Shown piece by piece: positions 35,750 to 44,628 of a stretch of 62,290 nucleotides of DNA. How positions within the stretch are numbered: the first letter of the stretch is position 1; every line of letters begins with the position of its first letter. Origin of the DNA: Chromatiales bacterium (GTDB taxonomy: Bacteria > Pseudomonadota > Gammaproteobacteria > UBA6429 > Thiohalophilaceae); NCBI GenBank assembly GCA_027076325.1, contig JALTJZ010000035.1:1-62290 (forward strand). The letters are read 5' to 3'. The position numbers and the translations under genes were made by a program. The notes below the pieces were generated by a model that saw only the letters and a program-made list of their open reading frames with translations, was not told where the DNA came from and made no database searches.

Positions 35750-36394
35750 ATGAAACGGCGTGGCTTTATGAAATCTTTAACGATGGGTGCTGGTATTTTA
35801 AGTTTTGGCCTGTTGCCCTTTCTTATGGGGCGACTTATTCATCCTGAGATTAAAGCACATGAGAGCAACCGTATTCCTCTCCCTGGTGCATTGAAAAATG
35901 CAGATGACTTTGCCCGATCGTGTATTGGTTGTGGCTTATGTGGTGAAGTTTGTCCACCGCGTTGTATTCAGTTTCATAAACACGATGGTGGGTTTATGGC
36001 CGATACACCTTATATTGACCCGGTACAAAAAAGCTGTATTTTATGTGGGTTATGTATGGAAGTCTGTCCCACTGATGCATTAACGGTTACGCCTATTCGT
36101 GACGTTAGTATGGGCACTGCACAAATTGATCGTGCTGCATGCTATCCGTGGGTAGATGCAGGCATTTGTGGTGCATGTGTCAGCATATGTCCATTGGGGA
36201 ATAAGGCCATTGATTTTGAGTTTGGTAATTTTTACCGGCCGGTTGTGCAAGAAGGTTGTGTGGGTTGTGGTCAGTGTGTTGAAGTTTGTCCTGAACCGAG
36301 TTTACCTATTAATGTTGTACCACTTGCGCGTGGTCGAGTTGCACAACATGGTATTGGCGTTAGAAAAGTAGAGCGGGGACAGCGTGGATTTTAA
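35750..36394 (+). CDS. Second NapG-like four-cluster ferredoxin
   Basis: 214 residues. A Tat-like signal (KRRGFMKSLTMGAG) precedes four [4Fe-4S] groups: CIGCGLCGEVCP, CILCGLCMEVCP, CYPWVDAGICGACVSICP and CVGCGQCVEVCP. It is a paralogue of the protein at 34118-34699; ordinary nap operons carry one NapG. It starts 12 bases after the NapH-like stop, so it may pair with one of the two membrane ferredoxins in this cluster. Confidence 0.8.
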   Translation: MKRRGFMKSLTMGAGILSFGLLPFLMGRLIHPEIKAHESNRIPLPGALKNADDFARSCIGCGLCGEVCPPRCIQFHKHDGGFMADTPYIDPVQKSCILCGLCMEVCPTDALTVTPIRDVSMGTAQIDRAACYPWVDAGICGACVSICPLGNKAIDFEFGNFYRPVVQEGCVGCGQCVEVCPEPSLPINVVPLARGRVAQHGIGVRKVERGQRGF

Positions 36395-36426
36395 ATTAAA
36401 CAATTATTCTTTGTGGTAGGTATTGT

Positions 36427-37008
36427 ATGCGGTTCAGGAAAATAGTTATTTTTATTGGTTTGTTTATCATTACAACAAATGCCATTGCCCATCATGTACT
36501 AGGTCGGCCTTCCTATAGTTTGGGCGAAGATTCAAATACACCGCCAAGCATGCAAGTCGAAACACAAATTGGTGAATATTATGTTACTTATATGGTTTTC
36601 CCGGCTTTTCCAAAGCCAGGTGATTCAGGGCGAGTTAATTTATACGCAAGCAGAATAGATAATGGCGCACCGTTTGACGGTAAAGTTGCTTTCAAAGTAC
36701 GGGATGATAGTTTCTTTTCGTCAAAAGAAGAACTTCTGGGCGTACAGGACGTTGATGATGGTGTTTATCGTCAGGGATTTGTTTTTAAAGAGGCAGGAAA
36801 TTATATTATTACAGCCCAGTTTGAATCAGGTGGCGAGCCTTATACTATTGATTTTCCCTTGCAAATTGGTGAGCCTTTTCCAATTGGCCCATTGGGTATC
36901 AGTATTTCAGTGATTGGTTTGTTGTTACTTTTTGTAAATATAACTCAGCGTAAACGACTGGCACGCATCAAAGCCAGTCAGCATCACCAAAAAGAATTAG
37001 CTGAATAG
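36427..37008 (+). CDS. YtkA/FixH-like membrane-anchored periplasmic protein
   Basis: 193 residues. A signal peptide (residues about 1-21, ending AIA) is followed by HHVLGRPSYSLGEDS and an immunoglobulin-like beta domain (TYMVFPAFPKPGD, RVNLYASRIDNGAPFDG, AGNYIITAQFESGG). A C-terminal membrane helix (about 155-172) and a basic cytoplasmic tail complete it. The layout is that of YtkA/FixH-type proteins. FixH (CcoH) usually accompanies the membrane ferredoxin FixG (CcoG) in cbb3-oxidase assembly; here the next gene is also a FixG/NapH-like protein. Its role in a Nap-like cluster is unclear. Confidence 0.65.
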   Translation: MRFRKIVIFIGLFIITTNAIAHHVLGRPSYSLGEDSNTPPSMQVETQIGEYYVTYMVFPAFPKPGDSGRVNLYASRIDNGAPFDGKVAFKVRDDSFFSSKEELLGVQDVDDGVYRQGFVFKEAGNYIITAQFESGGEPYTIDFPLQIGEPFPIGPLGISISVIGLLLLFVNITQRKRLARIKASQHHQKELAE

Positions 37009-37026
37009 TTTTGCTGGAGGTGTGCG

Positions 37027-38616
37027 TTGCTAGATACGATACTATCACAAATTAATAGCCTGGTTTACCAGACAAGCGAAGGTATGGTACACCCTGGCCT
37101 GTCTGCTGGCTGGGTACTTATTGTCCTGGTGTCAATGCTATTGCTTTCAGTATGGCTGGTGCGTTCAACGGCAGGTGTAGCACGGCCTTATAATTCAAGT
37201 GTTATCAGTGTTTACAAATTACCTTTTATAGGTAAAAACATACAGCGTATTATTACCCGTCCAACTGTTATTACTTTATTGCGCATTTTTACAGCTGCTA
37301 TTTTTTTGTTAGTGATAGCAGCCGGCTTGTTTGGAACCCAGGTTCCCGAAAGAAATATTGCAACCACTCTGACCTGGACGCTGTGGTGGTCGGGCGTTGT
37401 TATCAGTGTTTTTTTTGTCGGTTCGGCATGGTGTGCAATTTGCCCATGGGATGCGATTGCAACCTGGTTAGTACGGCGAAGATTATGGAAACGGGGAAGT
37501 ATGTTAAGTAGCCTTAACCTGAGAGTGCCAAAGGCTATTCGTAATATCTGGCCAGCATTAGGCATGTTTGTTGTATTAACCTGGTTGGAGCTGGGCTATG
37601 GCGTGACAGTGAGCCCCTATGCAACGGCACTGCTAGCCTTGCTTATTGTAGTGCTGGCAACAATATCGCTTGCTGTTTACGAGCGCAAAGCTTTTTGTCG
37701 CTATTTTTGTGCGGTAGGCAGAACGTTGGGTGCATATGGTGGTATTGCACCCATTGCATTGCGTCCTATTGATAACGCTGTGTGCGCAAACTGCAAAACA
37801 CTGGAGTGTTTTAATGGTTCGCAGGATATTGAGCCTTGTCCAACGCATCTGGTAATGGGAAGTTTAAAACAAAACACCTATTGTACCTCGTGCGGTGCCT
37901 GTACTCAGAGTTGTCCTTATCAGAATGTTAACTGGCAGATACGAAATATCGGGGATGAGATTACTTATTCGTCCAGACCACACTGGGATGAGTCCTGGTT
38001 TATTTTAGGTTTACTGTCTCTAACCATATTTCATGGCTTTACAATGATGCCCTATTGGGAAGACTGGATGCAGCAATTGGCCTATTTTATTGGTGACTCA
38101 GGCCGTCTTTTAACAAGCTTCAGTATTGGTATGGGAGTTGCCATGTTAATCCCTGTTTTATTATACAGTGCCTGTATTACATGGCTGCAACATATTATAG
38201 GTAAGAAGGAAGAATGGAAACGTGTTTTCTCTTCAATGGCGCTAAGTGTTTTGCCTTTGGCTTTTGCTTATCATATTGCGCATAACTTAAGCCATCTGGT
38301 TCGTGAGAGTCAGGGTTTTTTGTCCATTATTGTGAATCCGTTTGGTACAGACACATTACCACTATCGATGCATGAGATTCACATGCGACATATGAATCCG
38401 GCTGTTGATGACAGTATCGTATTTGCCTTACAGGCAACACTCATTCTTTTTGGTTTCTGGATGGCGCTAAAAATATTACGCCATCGACTACCGCAGCTAG
38501 ATACTTCCGGTAAGTTGGTATCACGGTGGGCTTTTATACCAATGTTATTATTTATTTCTTCCATGAGCATGGTTAATTTATGGTTATTAATGCAACCTAT
38601 GATTATGCGTATGTAA
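37027..38616 (+). CDS. Large NapH/CcoG-like polytopic membrane ferredoxin
   Basis: 529 residues. The TTG start at 37027 is supported by a strong GGAGG site (37016-37020). About nine to ten membrane helices are visible. The Cys motifs are CAICPW, CRYFC, then CANCKTLECFNG..EPCP and CTSCGACTQSCP. The C-terminal 200 residues add further helices not found in NapH (FIGDSGRLLTSF, AYHIAHNLSHLVRE), with several His that could bind haem b or quinone. It is a second quinol-oxidising membrane ferredoxin in the same transcript, related to NapH, CcoG and the C-terminal part of NosR, but not clearly any one of them. Confidence 0.75.
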   Translation: MLDTILSQINSLVYQTSEGMVHPGLSAGWVLIVLVSMLLLSVWLVRSTAGVARPYNSSVISVYKLPFIGKNIQRIITRPTVITLLRIFTAAIFLLVIAAGLFGTQVPERNIATTLTWTLWWSGVVISVFFVGSAWCAICPWDAIATWLVRRRLWKRGSMLSSLNLRVPKAIRNIWPALGMFVVLTWLELGYGVTVSPYATALLALLIVVLATISLAVYERKAFCRYFCAVGRTLGAYGGIAPIALRPIDNAVCANCKTLECFNGSQDIEPCPTHLVMGSLKQNTYCTSCGACTQSCPYQNVNWQIRNIGDEITYSSRPHWDESWFILGLLSLTIFHGFTMMPYWEDWMQQLAYFIGDSGRLLTSFSIGMGVAMLIPVLLYSACITWLQHIIGKKEEWKRVFSSMALSVLPLAFAYHIAHNLSHLVRESQGFLSIIVNPFGTDTLPLSMHEIHMRHMNPAVDDSIVFALQATLILFGFWMALKILRHRLPQLDTSGKLVSRWAFIPMLLFISSMSMVNLWLLMQPMIMRM

Positions 38617-38625
38617 GGTGTGTCA

Positions 38626-39279
38626 ATGCTAACCCGACTTAAAAAGTATTTAAAAAGTTATTGCAGCCTTAGCGCACGTTATCCTATTGGTGTTTTTTTT
38701 AGTGTCTTTATTTTGGGTATCTTGTTCTGGGGTGCATTTAATACCAGTATGGAATTAACGAACACAGAAACATTTTGTATTTCCTGTCATGAAATGAAAG
38801 TGAATGTTTATCAGGAATATAAAAAAACGATTCACTATGCTAACCGTACTGGTGTACGTGCAACCTGCCCGGATTGCCATGTTCCTAAAACATGGATACA
38901 TAAAGTGATACGAAAAGTTGCAGCAACCAATGAGTTGTTTCATAAAGTGATTGGAACAATTGACACAAAAGAAAAATTTGAAAAAAAACGACTAGAACTT
39001 GCTGAACATGTTTGGGATACAATGAAACGTACTGACTCACGAGAATGTCGAAATTGTCATAGTTTTACTTATATGGCGCTTAGAAACCAAAAAACGGTTT
39101 CCAGAAAAAAGCATAAACGTGCCACCGAAAACAACATGACATGCATAGACTGTCATATGGGTGTAGCACATAATATCGCAAAAAATTTTGACAAAGATGG
39201 AAAAATACATGATGCATTCAGAAAAGAAAAACGTCCATGCAGCGATTGCCATAAAGACATGGTAGACGGCGAATGGTAA
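38626..39279 (+). CDS. napC: NapC/NirT-type cytochrome c with five haem motifs
   Basis: 217 residues from ATG 38626 (a GTG at 38620 is possible). One N-terminal membrane anchor (about residues 20-37) precedes five CxxCH motifs: Cys51 (CISCH), Cys81 (CPDCH), Cys141 (CRNCH), Cys173 (CIDCH) and Cys205 (CSDCH). NapC, NirT and CymA normally have four; the fifth here sits in a short C-terminal extension 32 residues after the fourth. NapC family members take electrons from quinol and pass them to a periplasmic enzyme. The added haem could shorten the path to an enzyme without NapB. It starts 9 bases after the preceding stop. Confidence 0.88.
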   Translation: MLTRLKKYLKSYCSLSARYPIGVFFSVFILGILFWGAFNTSMELTNTETFCISCHEMKVNVYQEYKKTIHYANRTGVRATCPDCHVPKTWIHKVIRKVAATNELFHKVIGTIDTKEKFEKKRLELAEHVWDTMKRTDSRECRNCHSFTYMALRNQKTVSRKKHKRATENNMTCIDCHMGVAHNIAKNFDKDGKIHDAFRKEKRPCSDCHKDMVDGEW

Positions 39280-39303
39280 TAATTAGTTAGCATGGCTTAC
39301 TAA

Positions 39304-39927
39304 ATGGACAGACGAGAATTTTTCAGGCGCGGCCTTGGTCGTGTTGCCGAAGAGGCTGTGCAGCACGTTGACAAAAAAGTAGTCGAGCGGGCATCACGCT
39401 GGATCCGCCCACCTTTTGCAGTGCCTGAACTGGAATTTTTACTTGCCTGCACACGTTGTGATGCCTGCATTCAGGCTTGCCCACATGATATTGTATTCCC
39501 GCTGGCAGCAAGTAACGGTGCCGATGTTATGAACACCCCGGCACTGGATTTATTAAATAAAGGCTGTCGACTGTGCGAGGACTGGCCCTGTGTAACGGCA
39601 TGTGAGGCTCAGGCGTTAAAGATGCCTGTTGCTGATACTGATGAAGCTGAAATTGATTCTACTGTTGAATCCGGTGCTAAAACCGGCTTTAGCCCTCAAC
39701 CACGACTTGCAACATTGGCTATCGATACCAATAACTGTTTACCTTATAAAGGCCCAGAATGCGGTGCCTGTGCTTCTGCCTGTATTATCGAGGGTGCACT
39801 TGAATGGCAAAGAGAACGGCCATCCATTAATCAGGAAAAATGCACTGGTTGTGCGATGTGCCGAGAAGTTTGCATTACCGAACCTAAATCAATACTGATA
39901 ATAAAAAGTGCGCAAGTACCGGATTAA
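39304..39927 (+). CDS. napF: NapF-like ferredoxin
   Basis: 207 residues. The N-terminus DRREFFRRGLGR has a twin-Arg-like sequence but no hydrophobic stretch after it, so the protein is probably cytoplasmic, as NapF is. Four Cys groups are present: CTRCDACIQACP, CRLCEDWPCVTACE, CLPYKGPECGACASACI and CTGCAMCREVC. The second group has an insertion between its Cys that matches NapF. NapF helps mature or supply electrons to NapA in the cytoplasm. It is the last gene of the cluster; no terminator is evident after it. Confidence 0.85.
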   Translation: MDRREFFRRGLGRVAEEAVQHVDKKVVERASRWIRPPFAVPELEFLLACTRCDACIQACPHDIVFPLAASNGADVMNTPALDLLNKGCRLCEDWPCVTACEAQALKMPVADTDEAEIDSTVESGAKTGFSPQPRLATLAIDTNNCLPYKGPECGACASACIIEGALEWQRERPSINQEKCTGCAMCREVCITEPKSILIIKSAQVPD

Positions 39928-40148
39928 GTGAATATTTCCTTGTAACATATTGATCTATCTAATTAAATCAACTTTGCAGCTTTGCCGTATCGAGCTTTGT
40001 TTTTGCCCGATCCGGTCAGTGGGAAAGCATAGAAATGGCTATATCTCTATATCGGCAGGCAAATTAGACCCCAATTGTCAGCCCTTACTGCTACCTTCCC
40101 CCAGTCTTTTTTTATTTCGTAATATCGTTGATTACATAGGTCAATTTC
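39928..40148. other. Intergenic region between the Nap-like cluster and tRNA-Arg
   Basis: About 220 bases in which I see no gene and no convincing terminator. Confidence 0.35.
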
Positions 40149-40177
40149 TTGACAAAGCGGGGTGATCTAAGCATAAT
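40149..40177 (+). promoter_or_regulatory. Sigma-70 promoter of tRNA-Arg
   Basis: TTGACA (40149-40154) and CATAAT (40172-40177) are separated by 17 bases. The -10 ends 13 bases before the first base of the tRNA. Confidence 0.85.
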
Positions 40178-40190
40178 TCGCGGCTCTTAA

Positions 40191-40267
40191 GCGCCTGTAG
40201 CTCAGTTGGATAGAGTACCTGGCTACGAACCAGGCGGTCGGGCGTTCGAATCGCTCCAGGCGCGCCA
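40191..40267 (+). tRNA. tRNA-Arg (anticodon ACG)
   Basis: 77 bases including an encoded CCA. The acceptor stem pairs GCGCCTG with CAGGCGC. The D-loop has AGTTGG, the anticodon arm CCTGG-CTACGAA-CCAGG places ACG in the loop, and the T arm is GGGCG-TTCGAAT-CGCTC. It would read CGU, CGC and CGA arginine codons after A-to-I editing. Confidence 0.97.
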
Positions 40268-40283
40268 TAATTATAGAATAAAC

Positions 40284-40316
40284 AAGCAGTTGCAGTTTGT
40301 CTGTCGCTGCTTTTTT
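40284..40316 (+). terminator. Terminator after tRNA-Arg
   Basis: AAGCAG pairs with CTGCTT around a loop containing a further weak stem, followed by a T-run (40311-40316). Confidence 0.7.
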
Positions 40317-40810
40317 ATTGCCTCAAATTTGTGCTCGATATGTGCCACGAACTTCTTTTTTCATCTTTTTAGTCTTGGGTTGTCAACTTTGTTACATGTT
40401 TTAGCCAGGCAGTCGATCGCCTTCTCACCTGCTTGTATTTTAAATAATTGAGTAAATCTTACTCTCATTTTTTTCTTACCTCTAACTGAAAATTAGAGGC
40501 AACAACTATCCTGACACAGAGGGCGGAGGAGCGGCAGGAGAATTAATATGCCTGAATATCAATCACTTATAATACAAAGAGAGCTTTGTCATTGTTGGCA
40601 GGCAAGCGATGCTTGAAAGGTGGCGATCCAAGGGTATTAGCCCAATTTAGGTAAAATTGGGCGGTCAAGCCAGGTACAGGTGCGAAGATGTGCTGGAGTA
40701 TAAGGCCAGTTGCTTAAGATAAAGAGTACGTTTGAAGCCGTTTGAGGGTGAGCTAGTCGCAAAAGCCTGCACTTGCTCGTATTATCCCAATAGTAAAGTT
40801 GTGGGTTAAT
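40317..40810. other. Non-coding region between tRNA-Arg and tmRNA
   Basis: About 490 bases without a convincing gene. Two clean hairpins stand out: CCTCTAA..TTAGAGG (about 40479-40499) and GCCCAATTT-AGGTA-AAATTGGGC (40640-40662). The stretch 40500-40790 is less AT-rich than normal spacers here. It could be a decayed gene or an unrecognised RNA; I cannot assign it to RNase P, 6S or SRP RNA. Confidence 0.4.
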
Positions 40811-40846
40811 AAAAAGCCCTAATGGCTGATGAGGCTCACTAGGGCT
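40811..40846 (-). terminator. Terminator of tmRNA
   Basis: Read on the minus strand, AGCCCTA pairs with TAGGGCT, followed by five T residues. It begins about 10 bases beyond the tmRNA 3' end. Confidence 0.75.
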
Positions 40847-40856
40847 ATTTATAAAA

Positions 40857-41219
40857 TGGTGGAGGCGGGGGGAATCGAACCCCCGTCCGCAAGACCTCCG
40901 CCCTTGGCTCTACATGCTTATCCACATCTATTAAATTTAACGCCTAGCAACCCGATGGGCAGGGCAGTCTAACCGCGATTTCGGTAAGATTTTAACGCTT
41001 CCACCCCGAACATGTTTCCGCGCGATCTTATATAGGATGACTCCGGTTATCTGAGCGTATAAGCACACATCAGGCCGAAGGCTTTACACTGGTTATTAAG
41101 CAGCTAAAGCGTAGTTGTCGTCGTTGGCAACTATAAGTTTTGCAAACAGATTAACGAGGAATTTGCACCTCGGCATGCACCTCCGGTTTTGTGACCCACG
41201 TCGAATCCAGGTCGCCCCC
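40857..41219 (-). ncRNA. ssrA: tmRNA (SsrA)
   Basis: 363 bases on the minus strand. The 5' end GGGGGCGACCTGGATTCGACG and the 3' end with a TTCGA T-loop and CCA form the tRNA-like part; GGGGGCG pairs with CGCCTCC with one G-U. The tag reading frame lies at 41096-41128 and encodes ANDDNYALAA then TAA. E. coli has ANDENYALAA. It rescues stalled ribosomes and tags the nascent peptide for proteolysis. Its partner smpB lies 116 bases upstream on the same strand. Confidence 0.97.
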
Positions 41220-41335
41220 AAAGATTGTGTGCCTGTTGTGTAATGAACCAACAGTTACAGCGCTTATCTTAAACTATAAACGCCTGCATTATTAGTCTGA
41301 TATTGCTTAAAAAGGTTCAAAATTGAGAATAAAGC

Positions 41336-41812
41336 CTAGCTGTTCTTCATAATTCGCCGCTTATCCCGCTGCCAGTCGCGGGCTTTTTCTGTCTGGCGCT
41401 TATCGTGGTCCTGCTTGCCTTTTGCGAGCGATATTTCCAGCTTAGCTCGGTGATTTTTCCAGTACATGGCTGTGGGGACAATAGTAAAGCCTTTGCGTTC
41501 AACCGCGCCAATGAGTTTGTTTAGTTCCTGACGATTTAATAGCAATTTGCGTAGCCGGGTCGGGTCGGTTTTTTTGTGGGTGGATGCAGTTTGTAATGGG
41601 GTAATCAAACAGCCAATTAAAAAGGCTTCACCCTTCATCAACATCACATAGCTGTCCTGCATTTGAACACGGTTTTCACGCAGTGACTTTACTTCCCAGC
41701 CTTCTAATACCAAACCGGCTTCAAAGCGTTCACCCAACAGAAAATCGTGCCGTGATTTTTTATTAAGTGCAATCGTATTACTTTTTACATTTTTTTTCTT
41801 TTTAGCTGCCAT
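41336..41812 (-). CDS. smpB: SsrA-binding protein SmpB
   Basis: 158 residues from the ATG at 41812. A longer open frame reaches further upstream, but that part is not SmpB-like and overlaps the divergent promoter region. Family segments include [41 protein letters not shown] and a basic C-terminal tail ([14 protein letters not shown]) that folds on the ribosome. SmpB binds tmRNA and delivers it to stalled ribosomes. Gene order smpB-ssrA on one strand is common in gammaproteobacteria. Confidence 0.95.
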   Translation of the reverse strand: MAAKKKKNVKSNTIALNKKSRHDFLLGERFEAGLVLEGWEVKSLRENRVQMQDSYVMLMKGEAFLIGCLITPLQTASTHKKTDPTRLRKLLLNRQELNKLIGAVERKGFTIVPTAMYWKNHRAKLEISLAKGKQDHDKRQTEKARDWQRDKRRIMKNS

Positions 41813-41927
41813 AGGCGAGTAATTATAACGGACACAGGCATCAGAAATACATATATATAAGGTATAAGTATTGAGCTTATTGGTCTTTTCACGCAAAATA
41901 ACTAAAAAAATACCTGGGGAAGAAGAA

Positions 41928-43370
41928 ATGGTACGCAGACGCACCTCGATGCATGGTGAATGGTCTTCGCGTTGGGCTTTTATTTTAGCAGCAACGGGTT
42001 CGGCAGTTGGTTTGGGGAATATCTGGAAGTTTCCGTATATTACCGGTGAAAATGGTGGCGGTGCCTTTGTGCTGGTGTATTTACTGTGTATTGCTGTTAT
42101 CGGTATTCCAATTATGATGGCTGAAGTCATGATTGGCCGGCGTGGTCGTCAGAGTCCGGTCAATACTATGTATAACCTCGGTATTGAGTCGGGCAGTTCT
42201 TCGCACTGGAAATGGCTAGGCTGGCTAGGTGTAGTAGCGGGCTTCCTTATCCTGTCATACTATGCGGTGATAGCGGGCTGGGCACTGGATTACGTATTTA
42301 AAACAGCAACCGGTACTTTTAACAATGCCAATGCCGAATTTGTGAGTAGCACGTTTGGTGGTTTTATCAGCGATCCTGTCAGCTTAATGTTCTGGCACAC
42401 GTTATTTATGTTGATGACCATGTTTGTGGTTGCTAAAGGTGTGAGTGGTGGGCTTGAAAAGGCGGTGCGTTTTTTAATGCCAAGTTTATTTGTGTTGCTC
42501 ATTATTATGGTGGGCTATGCATTTACAACCGGTGAGTTTATGCGTGGTCTTGCTTTCCTGTTTGAACCGAACTTTGACAACTTATTGTATAAGCATGAAG
42601 CAGGTGGTGAATTTATTTTAAATACGCATGGTGAAAAAATATTTACGCTCGAATATGTGCTTATTGCGATGGGACATGCTTTCTTTACGTTGAGCCTGGG
42701 GATGGGTGCCATTATGATTTATGGCTCTTATTTGCCACATAATACGTCTATTGCAAAAACGTCTTTTATGATTGCCGGTGCCGATACGGTGGTTGCACTA
42801 CTGGCGGGCATGGCAATCTTTCCAATTGTTTTTGCAAACCAGCTGGATCCGGGTAAAGGCCCCGGCTTAATTTTTGAAACACTGCCGCTGGCTTTCGGGA
42901 GTATGCCGTTTGGTGTGGTGTTTGGTACTTTATTTTTTGTGTTACTGGTTTTTGCAGCATGGTCTTCCAGTATTTCTTTAATCGAACCGGCTGTTGCCTG
43001 GTTAGTTGAAAATAAAAATATGAAGCGACTCAAAGCAGCGGTTATTATGGGCATTGCTTGCTGGCTGGTTGGTATATTGACGGTATTGTCTTTTAACCTT
43101 TGGAAAAATGTCCACCCTCTTGATTTTTGGGTGTTCAAAAATAAAACTTTTTTTGATGTGCTGGATTATTTAACAGCAAATATTATGTTGCCGCTGGGTG
43201 GTTTAGCAATTGCTATCTTTAGTGTATGGATAATGTCGAGAAGTTCGACCTCTGATGAGCTTGGTATGAAAGAAGAGTCACTGGCATACAATATTTGGTA
43301 TTTTATGACCCGTTACGTTACACCAATAGCAGTATTATTTGTTTTTGCTAATTTAGTTGGGCTAATATAA
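41928..43370 (+). CDS. Sodium-dependent transporter (NSS/SLC6 family)
   Basis: 480 residues from ATG 41928, chosen for the GGGGAAG site just upstream and because the mature family begins near [20 protein letters not shown]. The signature [18 protein letters not shown] forms the sodium- and substrate-binding unwound helix 1. About 11-12 helices follow ([30 protein letters not shown]). These proteins take up amino acids or similar solutes with sodium. The substrate is not evident. Confidence 0.92.
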   Translation: MVRRRTSMHGEWSSRWAFILAATGSAVGLGNIWKFPYITGENGGGAFVLVYLLCIAVIGIPIMMAEVMIGRRGRQSPVNTMYNLGIESGSSSHWKWLGWLGVVAGFLILSYYAVIAGWALDYVFKTATGTFNNANAEFVSSTFGGFISDPVSLMFWHTLFMLMTMFVVAKGVSGGLEKAVRFLMPSLFVLLIIMVGYAFTTGEFMRGLAFLFEPNFDNLLYKHEAGGEFILNTHGEKIFTLEYVLIAMGHAFFTLSLGMGAIMIYGSYLPHNTSIAKTSFMIAGADTVVALLAGMAIFPIVFANQLDPGKGPGLIFETLPLAFGSMPFGVVFGTLFFVLLVFAAWSSSISLIEPAVAWLVENKNMKRLKAAVIMGIACWLVGILTVLSFNLWKNVHPLDFWVFKNKTFFDVLDYLTANIMLPLGGLAIAIFSVWIMSRSSTSDELGMKEESLAYNIWYFMTRYVTPIAVLFVFANLVGLI

Positions 43371-43389
43371 CAAGGGTTTAGTCGTTGCC

Positions 43390-43821
43390 GTGAAAAAAAT
43401 AGTAAAACATGCACTGGTGCCGTTTAGTGCCAGTCAGATGTATGCGTTAGTGAATGATATAGAATCGTATGCGGAATTTTTACCGTGGTGTGATAAATCT
43501 GTTATTCTGGAACAAACAGAAAAGGAAGTTAAAGCCAGTTTAAATATTGCATATGGAAGTATTAACAAGTCTTTTACTACGTTAAATAAATTAACACCCG
43601 AAAAAAAAATAGAGATGCAACTGGTTGAAGGCCCGTTTAAAAATTTGCACGGCGAGTGGTTGTTTACTCAATTGGGTGATGATGGTTGTAAAATTAGTTT
43701 TGAACTGGAGTTTGAATTTAAAAGCAAGCTGCTTGACATAACAATGGGATCGGTCTTTAGTCAAATTGTGGATACGCTGGTTGATTCTTTCTCTGAGCGT
43801 GCTCAGAAAGTTTACCAGTAA
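43390..43821 (+). CDS. ratA: RatA-type START-domain protein (COQ10-like)
   Basis: 143 residues from a GTG start. It matches RatA/COQ10: HALVPFSASQMYALVNDIESYAEFLPWC at the N-terminus, then FTTLNKL, GPFKNLHGEWLF and a C-terminal helix. The START-like fold binds ubiquinone or related lipids; in E. coli RatA has been reported to inhibit ribosome subunit joining. It lies next to rnfH (20 bases) and near smpB, the common gammaproteobacterial order. Confidence 0.92.
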   Translation: MKKIVKHALVPFSASQMYALVNDIESYAEFLPWCDKSVILEQTEKEVKASLNIAYGSINKSFTTLNKLTPEKKIEMQLVEGPFKNLHGEWLFTQLGDDGCKISFELEFEFKSKLLDITMGSVFSQIVDTLVDSFSERAQKVYQ

Positions 43822-43841
43822 AATATTTTCAGGTTATTAAA

Positions 43842-44126
43842 ATGATGGTAGAAGTTGCATATGCAAAACCGGAAAAGCAGGTGATTATTCCGCTTGAGGT
43901 GGATGAGCCCTGCACGGTTGAGAAGGCTATTGCCTTGTCGAAGATCAAAAAACAATTTCCTGAAATTGATCTGGACAAAAACAAGGTAGGTATTTTTGGT
44001 AAGGTAGCGAGGTTAACAGATACTTTACGCGAAAAAGATCGTGTTGAAATTTATCGCCCGCTCATTGCCGACCCGAAAGAATCTCGCCGAGCGCGTGCGG
44101 CTAAAAAAGAACGTCTGAAAAAATAA
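43842..44126 (+). CDS. rnfH: RnfH/RatB-family ubiquitin-like protein
   Basis: 94 residues. The small beta-grasp fold shows VEVAYAKPEKQVIIPLEV, VGIFGKVARLTD and RVEIYRPLIADPKESRRAR, ending in a Lys-rich tail, all typical of RnfH (RatB). Two adjacent ATG codons (43842 and 43845) could serve as start. Function is not settled; it was noted near rnf genes and as partner of ratA. Confidence 0.92.
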   Translation: MMVEVAYAKPEKQVIIPLEVDEPCTVEKAIALSKIKKQFPEIDLDKNKVGIFGKVARLTDTLREKDRVEIYRPLIADPKESRRARAAKKERLKK

Positions 44127-44215
44127 GCACTAATTAAGCAGCTTGTTGAAGATTATAAGTGGTTGGCAGGGTAAAGACTAAAACAGTGGGGTATTTGCTT
44201 AATCTAAATATGAGG

Positions 44216-44545
44216 CTAATTAAGTGTTTTTTCCTTGAACTGGCTTTTATCAATTGTTGCCAGAACCCCATCTTTAAAAATAAGTGTAATACGTCTACGT
44301 TGCATTGTATCTTCACCGCCTTTGCGGAAACTGTAAATGTATTCCCAGCGTTGTGGGTGGAAAGGATCAATCAACATCGCAGTGCCCATTAAAAACTGCA
44401 CTTGCTGTTTCGTCATACCGGGTTTGAGCTGGTTGAGTTTGTCTTCTTCAATGGTGTTGCCCTGCTGGATGTCGATTTTATAAGCACTACAGCCAGTAAG
44501 GTTAAGGGAAACAATAAAAGAAATTAGAATGAGAATAGTTCGCAT
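44216..44545 (-). CDS. bamE: Outer-membrane assembly lipoprotein BamE (SmpA)
   Basis: 109 residues. The signal peptide ends with a lipobox LNLTGC (Cys19). The mature part has the BamE core: LKPGMTKQQVQFLMGTA, DPFHPQRWEYIYSF and LIFKDGVLATID. It is an accessory subunit of the BAM complex that inserts beta-barrels into the outer membrane. It diverges from fur across 83 bases, the conserved arrangement in gammaproteobacteria. Confidence 0.95.
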   Translation of the reverse strand: MRTILILISFIVSLNLTGCSAYKIDIQQGNTIEEDKLNQLKPGMTKQQVQFLMGTAMLIDPFHPQRWEYIYSFRKGGEDTMQRRRITLIFKDGVLATIDKSQFKEKTLN

Positions 44546-44628
44546 TTGGACATCAACTTCGCATATAATACAACAGGTTGTGGAGTATACTCAATTTACA
44601 AAATAAACACTAGCTGCCGGAATATCCT

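Noticed and set aside
40500-40800. RNase P, 6S or SRP RNA between tRNA-Arg and tmRNA
   Set aside because: The conserved cores of these RNAs are not visible; only simple hairpins are present.
41813-42130. Upstream extension of the smpB open frame to 264 residues
   Set aside because: The extra part is not SmpB-like and overlaps the start of the divergent transporter gene; the ATG at 41812 gives the normal 158-residue protein.
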